This document shows positions 1-7,408 of a stretch of 18,215 nucleotides of DNA, in pieces. This DNA is from Zancudomyces culisetae. Its lineage: Eukaryota; Kickxellomycota; Harpellomycetes; Harpellales; Legeriomycetaceae. The notes under the pieces were generated by a model. That model worked only from the letters and a program-made list of their open reading frames with translations. It ran no database searches and had not been told where the DNA came from. The position numbers and the translations under genes were made by a program. The stretch spans positions 1-18,215 of the forward strand of contig LSSK01000746.1 in NCBI GenBank assembly GCA_001969505.1, given 5' to 3'. The number at the start of each line of letters is the position of its first letter. The stretch's first letter is position 1.

Positions 1-2
1 TT

Positions 3-368
3 AATAATAATGATTCTCAACTACTTGTTCAGGAACTAGATACAAATGCAAGTGCAAGTGCAAGTGCAAATATAGCATTGATAGAACAACGCAATCGGGA
101 TATTACAAAGGTAATGTTTAGTCTACAACAATTGTCGTCAGTACTGCATGATGTCCAGTACATGGTTATTGAGCAAGGAAGTGTATTGGACCGAATTGAC
201 TACAATATCGAGTCAACGTACCAACATGTAGAAGCAGGAGGAGAGCAGCTGGAGAAGGCAAATAGGAGTTTTAAGAGTAGTAATCAGATTACCAATTCGA
301 TAATATTTTGTTTGTTGATTGTATTTATTGTTTTGCTTATAATATTGGTTATAAAATGGATATTTTAG
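3..368 (+). CDS. TLG2: Qa-SNARE, Tlg2/syntaxin-16-like (3' part only; 5' end outside window)
   Basis: The frame is open from the first complete codon in the window to a TAG at 366-368, giving 121 visible C-terminal residues. It begins with Asn/Ala-Ser linker sequence (a repeated gcaagt unit near 47-68). It then runs into a SNARE helix containing the MVIEQGSVLDRIDYN signature; the zero-layer glutamine codon is at 174-176. A hydrophobic segment of about 22 residues at the extreme C-terminus (about nt 297-362) is the tail anchor. The 'VIEQGSxLDRIDYN' wording is typical of the Tlg2/syntaxin-16 group, which mediates fusion of endosome-derived vesicles with the trans-Golgi; Sso, Sed5 and Vam3 types differ here. 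The in-frame TTG at 78 is not the real start, because coding sequence continues upstream. The gene converges on ATP1 with only 47 bp between stop codons, so the 3' UTRs probably overlap. The family call is strong; the exact paralogue is inferred. Confidence 0.8.
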   Translation, partial: NNNDSQLLVQELDTNASASASANIALIEQRNRDITKVMFSLQQLSSVLHDVQYMVIEQGSVLDRIDYNIESTYQHVEAGGEQLEKANRSFKSSNQITNSIIFCLLIVFIVLLIILVIKWIF

Positions 369-415
369 TAAACCATAAAAAAAGATAAAGAGAAATAAAG
401 AAAGAAGAAACTAAA

Positions 416-2433
416 TTAGAGGAAAGATTTGACAAAGCTAGATACAGCTTCCTTGAGCTTAGCCTCAGTATCGGCATCAATGGCGTTAGATTTGCGGATA
501 GAGTCCATGATGGCGGCGTGGGTGGTGCGCATGTAAGGAACAAAGGCAGTCTCGAATTCGACAACACGGTTGGTAGGGATCTTGTCAAGGTAACCGTTGA
601 CACCAGCAAAGATAACAACGACTTGGTCTTCGACAGAGAGAGGAGAGTATTGAGGCTGTTTGAGCAATTCAGTTAGACGAGCACCTCTGTTGAGGAGGAA
701 CTGAGTGGAAGCATCCAAGTCAGAACCGAATTGGGCAAAGGCAGCGACTTCTCTGTACTGAGCCAAAAACAATTTAAGAGAACCAGCGACTTGTTTCATG
801 GCCTTGGTCTGGGCAGCGGAACCGACACGGGAGACAGAGATACCGACGTTGATGGCAGGACGGATACCCTTGAAGAACAATTCGGATTCCAAGAAGATTT
901 GACCGTCAGTAATACTAATGACGTTGGTTGGAATGTAAGCAGAGACATCACCACCCTGGGTTTCAATGATAGGCAAGGCAGTTAGCGAACCGGACTTGAA
1001 GGTCTTGTTGAGCTTGGCGGCTCTTTCCAACAATCTGGAGTGGAGGTAGAAGACATCACCAGGGTAGGCTTCACGACCTGGAGGACGACGGAGCAAAAGT
1101 GACATTTGACGGTAGGCTACGGCTTGTTTGGACAAATCGTCGTAGATGATCAAACCGTGCTTTCCGTTGTCACGGAAGTATTCACCCATAGCACAACCTG
1201 AGTATGGAGCCAAGTATTGCAAAGGTGCGGCTTCGGATGCTGTTGCTGCTACAATAATGGTGTACTTCAACGCATCGTTCTCCTCAAGAGTCTTGACAAA
1301 CTGTGCAACTGTTGATCTCTTTTGGCCAATAGCAACATACACACAGTACAGTTTCTTGGTCTCATCTTGTCCATCGTTCCATCTCTTCTGGTTCAAAATT
1401 GTGTCCAATGCAACTGCTGTCTTTCCGGTTTGACGATCTCCAATAATCAATTCTCTCTGTCCTCTACCAATTGGCAACATAGAATCTACTGACTTGATTC
1501 CTGTCTGCATTGGCTCGTGTACTGACTGTCTTGGAATAATTCCTGGTGCTTTTACTTGAGCTCTGCTACGGTGTGCTGCCTTGATTGGGCCTTTTCCGTC
1601 AATTGGGTTTCCCAATGCATCAACTACTCTTCCCAACAATCCCTCTCCTACTGGTACGTCCACAATGGCTCCGGTACGCTTCACTGTGTCTCCTTCCTTA
1701 ATCAATCGATCGTTACCAAAGATTACAATACCTACATTGTCTGCTTCCAAGTTGAGCGCCATACCTTGTACTCCTGAGCTGAACTCAACCATCTCTTCTG
1801 CTTGCACGTTCTTCAATCCATAAACACGTGCAATACCGTCTCCTACTGACAATACTCTTCCTGTCTCTTGCAAATCTACCTTGCTAACACTGCTCAAGAT
1901 TCTCTCTTCCAATACTGATGTGACCTCTGATGCAGCTATTTTTATTATCATTATTCCCTTTGTTACATTCTCTCTCTCTTTCTCTACTTTTTTTTACTTT
2001 TCTCTCCCTCTCTTCTTTTTTCTTTCTCATCTCATCTTATCTTGTACTAACTTACTTGCTTTTGGTCCTGCAAAGTTTGCTGTTGAGGTGCTGAGTGCTG
2101 CTCTCATTACCTTTGGTACTACTGCGCGTGCCTATTTAATCATTCACCTCTTATTTTAATCTCCCTTTCTCTCCCATAACCTCCATCTCTACTTTCTCTC
2201 CTTTCTATTCTTCTTTATCTACCAAGAATATATATCTATATATTCCCTTTTTCCCACCCCCGTTACTCCTTTTTGTCTTTCTTGGTTTATATCTAATTGA
2301 TCTGTTGCTGATCCAACACACAACAAATCTATATCAATCTATATCAATCTATTTGAAAATCTCTTACAGTTGTGCGTCCCACTGGAACTCGTGCGACTGC
2401 TGAAATCAATCGGCTGCTTCCCTTCTTGAACAT
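416..2433 (-). CDS. ATP1: Mitochondrial F1-ATPase alpha subunit, three exons
   Basis: Nucleotide-binding, non-catalytic alpha subunit of F1 in mitochondrial ATP synthase. My model: exon 1 2433-2368, intron 2367-2132 (gtaaga...tag), exon 2 2131-2056, intron 2055-1936 (gtaagt...tag), exon 3 1935-416. Phases match and the total is 553 aa, close to the usual length of about 545. Exon 1 ([19 protein letters not shown]...) and exon 2 ([20 protein letters not shown]...) form a basic, Ser/Ala-rich mitochondrial presequence. The mature protein starts near [11 protein letters not shown]. Walker A GDRQTGKT lies at about residues 213-220. The alpha/beta signature [16 protein letters not shown] lies near 410-422, with the arginine finger at about R417. 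Reading straight up from exon 3 would give a false start (MIIKI) inside the intron. The C-terminus ends SSFVKSFL. Family identity is certain; the two 5' introns are inferred from splice consensus and presequence continuity. Confidence 0.95.
2326..2352. repeat. 10-bp tandem repeat inside ATP1 intron 1
   Basis: The unit aatctatatc occurs twice in full and once in part, in the donor-proximal part of the first ATP1 intron. It is a simple-sequence repeat with no evident function. Confidence 0.8.
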
Positions 2434-3177
2434 TTTGTATTTTATTTGTGCAGATCTCTTTTAGTTGTTCACCTAAGTTGCAAGTTAAATCTGTTTATAG
2501 ATCTGTTTGTATTTCAATATCCTATCCTTTTTAGATCTATTCAAACAAAAGCAAGAACAAAAAAAAAAGCTTGACTTACTTGGAAATCTTTTATTGTGCT
2601 CTTCTTTTTTTAAAATATTAAAATAAATAATTTTATTTTAATAGAAAATATTATTATTATAAAAAAAAATCTGTCTTGTAATTTTTATCACTTTAAACCC
2701 CTCTTTCTTTTTTCTTTATCAACTTATCAAAAAAATTTTCCTCCCTCACTATTTTTTTTTCTTTTTTTTTACCTTTTTTTTTTCTTGGTCAGCACAAACG
2801 AAATAAGTTTCAGAAATGGAAGAAAAAAAACAAATTATAATCTGTGTTTATTTATGATTAACTTTTTTTTTCACTAATTCATTAATTCATTCATTTTTTT
2901 CATTCCGTCTTCAATTATTGCCTAATAACCCAATCCAAATAATTTAAATATAAATAAACATATTTTCGCTACCAACTCTTGGCCTTTATTGCTACTTTAT
3001 CATACTAGATTGCTGTTTTTAATATAAAACTAATTATCATTTTTTCATTTTATATCTATTTATTATATCTTGGTTTTGTTTACTAATGTTTATTTTAATT
3101 TTAATTCTTAGTTTTGGTTTTAATTTTCCTTATTTTCACTATTCTAAAATCTGACTCAAATCTTCAAACCATAAAAG

Positions 3178-3196
3178 AAAAAAAAATTTTTTTTTT
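3178..3196. promoter_or_regulatory. A(n)T(n) palindrome, RRPE-like, ATP1 upstream
   Basis: A run of about nine A is followed directly by about ten T. This is one of a set of A/T-junction palindromes found only in the intergenic parts of this window. The core resembles the yeast rRNA-processing element (TGAAAAATTTT, bound by Stb3 in Saccharomyces) and would also disfavour nucleosomes. Function is inferred. Confidence 0.3.
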
Positions 3197-3216
3197 GTAT
3201 AATCCCCACCCAGTTT

Positions 3217-3244
3217 AATCTTTCAATCTTTCAATCTTTCAATC
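3217..3244. repeat. 8-bp tandem repeat, 3.5 copies
   Basis: The unit aatctttc is repeated three and a half times in the ATP1 upstream region. It is a simple-sequence repeat. Confidence 0.85.
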
Positions 3245-3252
3245 ATTTCTTC

Positions 3253-3278
3253 GGGGGAGAGGAGGGAGGTTTTATCCC
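3253..3278 (-). promoter_or_regulatory. Candidate shared motif: G-run, AGGGAGGTTTT, CCC
   Basis: GGGGG (3253-3257), AGGGAGGTTTT (3263-3273) and CCC (3276-3278) have the same order and nearly the same spacing as a block at 11481-11506 upstream of bL21m. Both genes are on the minus strand, so the motif reads GGG..AAAACCTCCCT..CCCCC in the gene direction in both cases. It lies about 820 bp upstream of the ATP1 ATG. A regulatory role for nuclear-encoded mitochondrial genes is a hypothesis from two instances. Confidence 0.35.
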
Positions 3279-3421
3279 TCTTTTCCTCACAATCTCCAGT
3301 TTCATTATCTATTTAAAACCTGATAAAACAAACACAAGAAAAAAAGAAGAAAAAAATTTTTTCTCCTGGTTTATTTACTCTTTCACTCTCACTTTACCTA
3401 CTCTTTTTTTTTGAAATTGCC

Positions 3422-3448
3422 AAAACAAAAACAAAAACAAAAACAAAA
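3422..3448. repeat. (CAAAAA)n simple repeat
   Basis: About four tandem copies of a caaaaa unit. No further role is visible. Confidence 0.8.
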
Positions 3449-3537
3449 TCCAAAGCAATTGCCATAAAACCATTTTTTATCTCTCTAATTCTCAATATTC
3501 CGCAGTTCCTCTTTTTTTTTAATCCCATTTCAATTCT

Positions 3538-3579
3538 CTATATACATACATATATACATATATACATACATATATATTT
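3538..3579. repeat. (TATACA)n simple repeat
   Basis: Alternating tatata/cataca purine-pyrimidine repeat of about 40 bp. It is likely a DNA-unwinding, hypervariable microsatellite. Confidence 0.8.
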
Positions 3580-3998
3580 AACTCTTGTGCTTTCATCTCA
3601 CATATCGATTCTTACTTTCTCTTCCATCATTCTGCCACTCTACTTCAGTTCACCTCATCCACTTTTCACTTTTTACCTAGCCTTAATTGGTCCATTTCTT
3701 TTTTTTTCCTCCACTAGAAATCTCTCTCTTTACCTCTACTACTTTTGCCTTTACTTTTACCACCATCTTTCTCTCTCCTTCTTTCTCCAACCCCTTTTCT
3801 TCAATCTCCAATTTCCTTCCTGGTCTTCTCTCCTCCACTCCTTTTTTTTTCCTGACTATTAATTTTCATTTTCCACTTAATCCAACCACTTATCTACCAA
3901 CCATCCCCATCCCATTCCATCCCATCCCATGCCCATTCCATTCCACTCAACCATTCAATCAATCAATCAGTAACACAAAAAAAGGTAAACAAAAAAAA

Positions 3999-4164
3999 TG
4001 TAGTGAACTGATTTGGTGTAGATCCCAAAGTTGGTAAGCAGACCAAATAACAGTTATCGAAACGAATTTAAAAATACTTCAAATCAACACCACTATACGA
4101 CTATTATAATTATTACAACTATTATAATTAAGGTACTAGTATATGGGATTGTTATTACTTTTAT
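3999..4164 (+). repeat. Left terminal inverted repeat
   Basis: 166 bp that pairs with 5411-5590. Conserved blocks shared by both arms include AGATCCCAAAGTTGGT, CGAATTTAAAAATACTTC, AAATCAACACCACT and GGTACTAGTATATGGGATTG. The region between the last two blocks is AT-rich and shorter than in the right arm. Confidence 0.85.
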
Positions 4165-4662
4165 ATAGTCTGTCTTTGTCATTTAAACTGGTATTTATAG
4201 TATTCTTGTCGTGAATTTAAATCATCACAATTTATACTTTTTTCCCTTTGGTTTTTAATAAATTTCAAAGAGGTAAAGTTAGATTCACGTAACACCCTTG
4301 CAAGTTTGAGAATCAGCACCATCATAGATGTCATAGGAATCATCTATAAATAGTTTACAACATCTTTACCCATTCAACAACAGCAAAACCCCTGTTTCAA
4401 TATTAAACTTATCTATTATATTTCAATTGTTTAAAACATTAATATTATATAACCTATTTATTAGTAATTTAATAGTATTTCATATGGACCTGAAAAAGTT
4501 ATAAGGGCAAATATTTTCTATCTAGTTTTCGATAGACCTAAGCAATATAAATATATAAATATAATATGCACACGACATTCTATTTGTCTTACACTCTATA
4601 TTATCGTTAATGTTTTGTATAATATTATACCTTCGAGTAAACCCTGTTGTTAAACTTCCAAG

Positions 4663-5223
4663 ATGTTAATCTGCACTGTGGTATACTTGGTTATTTTAAA
4701 TATTTGCAAGGGTGCATGCATAATATCTAATCAATGGGACACACACAGCTGGGGTGAAGAGTATCAGTGGTCCAGTATGTTCTGCTGTGATACTTCAGTT
4801 CAAGGTTCTTGCAAGTGGGGAGTGGTCCAGACCAATGCTTTGACATTGAATATATCTGTTCGAGCAGGTGGTGAGTTTTATAAGCTCATAAAGGGTCAGC
4901 TTAATTCAGGCCTTGTAAGCACAACAACTTTCACAATGAACATAAATATGGAGGTAAATCCTGGTAGATGCAAATGGGTTGATATTGGAACAACACGACT
5001 CAATAGGCGAGCCGAGGGTGAATGTTGTTGGTGGGGTGTCAGTTGGCTTTGCTCAAAAGATTCAACAGAATGGCATAGGACTAGTACAAATGCAATGTAT
5101 GCAATGAAAGAAACAGATTACAGAAATGGGAAGATAGGGAGGGGTGTACCAATAATTGTTGAAGAAGGTATGGTGACAGGTGTTCAGGAACCAGACCTTG
5201 CAGATTTCACAACATCAAGCTAG
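4663..5223 (+). CDS. Predicted secreted cysteine-rich protein carried inside the TIR element
   Basis: Intact 186-codon ORF from ATG 4663 to TAG 5221-5223; I do not recognise the family with confidence. Residues 1-20 (MLICTVVYLVILNICKGACI) form a hydrophobic N-terminus typical of a signal peptide. Beyond it are seven cysteines (41, 42, 50, 103, 121, 122, 130), including two CC pairs, many tryptophans and one N-glycosylation site at N63. Residues about 55-100 alternate polar and hydrophobic residues with Thr/Ser runs, then come a PGRCKW turn and a GECCWWG segment. This suggests an extracellular beta-rich fold, reminiscent of small fungal secreted proteins with a Gly-x-Cys turn. An AT-rich TATA-like stretch lies about 100 bp upstream, and AATAAA-type repeats lie 60-80 bp downstream. 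Codon use is not obviously foreign. It could be an effector, an adhesin-type or defence protein, or a toxin-like protein; function is unknown. Confidence 0.65.
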   Translation: MLICTVVYLVILNICKGACIISNQWDTHSWGEEYQWSSMFCCDTSVQGSCKWGVVQTNALTLNISVRAGGEFYKLIKGQLNSGLVSTTTFTMNINMEVNPGRCKWVDIGTTRLNRRAEGECCWWGVSWLCSKDSTEWHRTSTNAMYAMKETDYRNGKIGRGVPIIVEEGMVTGVQEPDLADFTTSS

Positions 5224-5410
5224 GATCATTTCTGTTTTAGCCTAGCTTTCTTGAAGTTGGGGACAACAATACAAAGTAGTAAATAATAAAAATAAAAATA
5301 AAAACAATTATATTGTTTATGATGGATATTCTGCCTGTTCTTTTCTTAATATTGCTCCAGTTACTGAAGTAAGATGAATGAAAGGATCATAAAGGCTATT
5401 AGAACGAATA

Positions 5411-5590
5411 ATAAAAGTAATAACAATCCCATATACTAGTACCTTAATAATAACAATAACAATAATTATTATAATAATAATATAATAGTCGTACAGTGGT
5501 GTTGATTTGAAGTATTTTTAAATTCGTTTAGATAACTTTTATTTGTTCTGCTGACCAACTTTGGGATCTGCACCAAATCAGTTCACTACA
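5411..5590 (-). repeat. Right terminal inverted repeat
   Basis: 180 bp, the reverse complement of the left arm with a longer AT-rich internal tract. It ends ...CAGTTCACTACA at 5590. Confidence 0.85.
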
Positions 5591-7408
5591 CAAGCAATGA
5601 AATAATGCGAAAAAAAAATTTTTTTTTTCCGCAATCTTCAGTTGTTACAAATTTAGTTACTTTCACGTTTATACAAATCCATTTATTTACACTTTTGAAG
5701 AAAGCTAAAATAAAATAAAGTTCTCCTTTCCTCCTTCCCTCCTCATTCCTTGGGTCATATTTAGACCCTCTATCTACTTCTTCCACCACTTTTTCTTCCT
5801 CATGAAACCTTTTGTTATACTTTTTCATTTAAGCTCAAACATACAAAAATATTCGTGATAAAATACAAATGCTTATTTGCGCTTGTCCCACCTTGATATT
5901 TTTTTCTGTTTTTTTCACTTATCACTCGTTTATAATAGGTCTAAAAGAAACCCAATCTCACTATCACTTTACAGCCTTTAATATTATCAATTCTATAGAT
6001 ATTGTATCAATATATATATTTATACATGTTTATTTAAATATATCTATTCATTAGTCTAATATTGATAATACACAAGACAAAAAAACAAACGGTTCAAATA
6101 TATTATAACATTTTATTGTATTGTCTTTGTTTATTAATTTACAATTATATCATTGTTAAATCCATTACCTGTTAGAATATACTCTTTATATACCAATTAT
6201 TCCAAAAAGTATACCAAATGTTATTGCATACAAATATATATATATGCAAATCGTTTATTCTAATGTTTTTCTTTTCTTTTTGTAGTTTTACCCCCAAACT
6301 CATAATATCAAAATATAATTGTATCTTGTGCTAATAAAACCACTTGAAAATATCTAATTATGGAATCTTGATGTTTTAACAACTTGATAGGTATTATAAC
6401 TATAAAAGATGAAAAGGAAAAGATAAAATAAAAATCTACAATACTGGTTTGTACAACTTTGTTGCAAAATCATATAAATCATATATACTACACAATAAAA
6501 ACCATCAAGAAACTCTCTATTTAGCACTACCCTATCTCCTCCTATCTGTTCAAGTCGGAAAAGTAATTTATATAAAAAAAGGACATTTAGCTATTTCAAT
6601 TCAAAATTAATAACCAGTTCATAATTGATTATACTAGATATATAAATGTTCAAGAATAGCAAGCACGGGCAGAAGGAGGAGGAAGAGGAGGAGGAGGGAT
6701 GGGATTATAATTCAAAATACTAATACTTTAAACTACAAAAAAAGAGAAAAGGACTGGACTGCCAATCTTACAGATATTGAACTATGTATATATTCCCTCA
6801 ACACTCAACACTCAATGCTCATCATATGTTATTCTTATTCTTTTCTTGATTAGTTGCTGTGATATATAAATAAATAAAATTGTCCATTTGATCATGTACA
6901 CAAAACATTGGACAAGAATATTAATTATAGTGAACTGTAGTATCATTACGCTTGAATGTCTCCAACTAATAATTATGAGGAATATAACATAATGATCCTA
7001 ACAACTACCAATTTAAACTACAATACAAAAATCATCAAATTTCCCACCGAAAAGAAAAAAAAATAAAGAATTAAAGCGGTTTGTGTTTATTTATTATTAT
7101 TGTCTTTGTCTGAGAATTTTATTAAGCCTTTCAGAATAATTGGTGAAATAAATAATAAATTAATTAACGAAATTATCTAAAAAAAATGGAAATAATGGTA
7201 AAAACAAGTTGAATGGAAGAGTTAGAGTTTGAGGAGGCAAAAAAAAAAAAACAAACACCAATAATATATTATTCAAAGACAGATAATAACAGATACTACA
7301 AATTGAACAGAGAGAACTTCAATTCCAAATAGATTAAATAATATTTGTGTATTAAAAGTAACAGGGACAAGCGATATTTTGCAAGATAGATAGAAAATAC
7401 AAAAAATA
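5591..7408. other. Gene-less AT-rich interval between the TIR element and the TRS65-like gene
   Basis: No coding sequence is supported. It begins with a near-perfect palindrome at 5606-5633. It contains a purine/pyrimidine-biased stretch (about 5720-5830, whose minus-strand frame is Lys/Glu-rich and not convincing), (TA)n near 6233, a GGA-rich tract at about 6675-6700 and long AT-rich sequence. The last few hundred bases should hold the promoter and 5' UTR of the gene starting at 7409. I see no tRNA, snRNA or centromere signature. Confidence 0.6.
5606..5633. repeat. Palindrome TGCG-A9-T10-CCGCA next to the element end
   Basis: TGCG (5606-5609), nine A, ten T, then CCGCA form an inverted repeat that could extrude as a cruciform or hairpin. 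It starts 15 bp outside the right end of the TIR element. It is one of the AnTn palindromes in the window and the only one with a clear GC clamp. Confidence 0.7.

Larger units (their letters stand above)
2434..3998. other. ATP1 upstream region, gene-less, pyrimidine-rich on the + strand
   Basis: I see no gene in these 1.56 kb. The region is rich in poly-T and C/T runs on the + strand, so purine-rich in the ATP1 direction. It carries several A(n)T(n) palindromes (about 2729-2739, 3178-3196 and 3349-3362), short tandem repeats, and a G-run/AGGGAGGTTTT/CCC block at 3253-3278 that recurs upstream of bL21m. A perfect TNATTGGT (Hap2/3/4-type CCAAT) match lies at 3684-3691, but about 1.25 kb from the ATP1 start. 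Long frames on the + strand here (3587-4037) translate to Ser/Phe/Leu/Pro low-complexity sequence and are read as chance. Confidence 0.7.
3999..5590 (+). mobile_element. TIR element carrying a secreted-protein gene, non-autonomous
   Basis: Two long terminal inverted repeats (3999-4164 and 5411-5590) bound about 1.25 kb of internal sequence. Both termini begin TGTAGTGAACTGATTTGG read inward. The repeats agree at nearly every position apart from a handful of substitutions and one AT-rich length difference of about 14 bp near the middle. If the duplicated target is the dinucleotide TA (4001-4002 and 5587-5588), the element proper is 4003-5586, as in Tc1/mariner-like or other TA-inserting families. 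No longer direct repeat is visible in the flanks. The only sizeable ORF (4663-5223) encodes a signal-peptide-bearing protein, and nothing resembling a transposase is present, so any movement would need enzymes encoded elsewhere. The ends read TAGTG...CACTA, the reverse of the CACTA superfamily. Family assignment is open. Confidence 0.75.

Noticed and set aside
731-1823. Several + strand frames and one antisense frame across ATP1
   Set aside because: They lie wholly inside the conserved ATP1 exons and introns in other frames and show no family features of their own.
3587-4037. Two overlapping + strand frames of 91 and 116 codons
   Set aside because: The translation is Ser/Phe/Leu/Pro low complexity from T/C-rich DNA, and the second runs across the element boundary.
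3999-5590. CACTA-superfamily assignment of the TIR element
   Set aside because: CACTA elements begin CACTA and end TAGTG. Here the order is reversed and no 3-bp target duplication is seen.
5586-5828. Minus-strand frame of 80 codons (MKKYNKRFHEEEKVV...)
   Set aside because: It spans the element end and the A9T10 palindrome. Its Lys/Glu content follows from purine-rich DNA.
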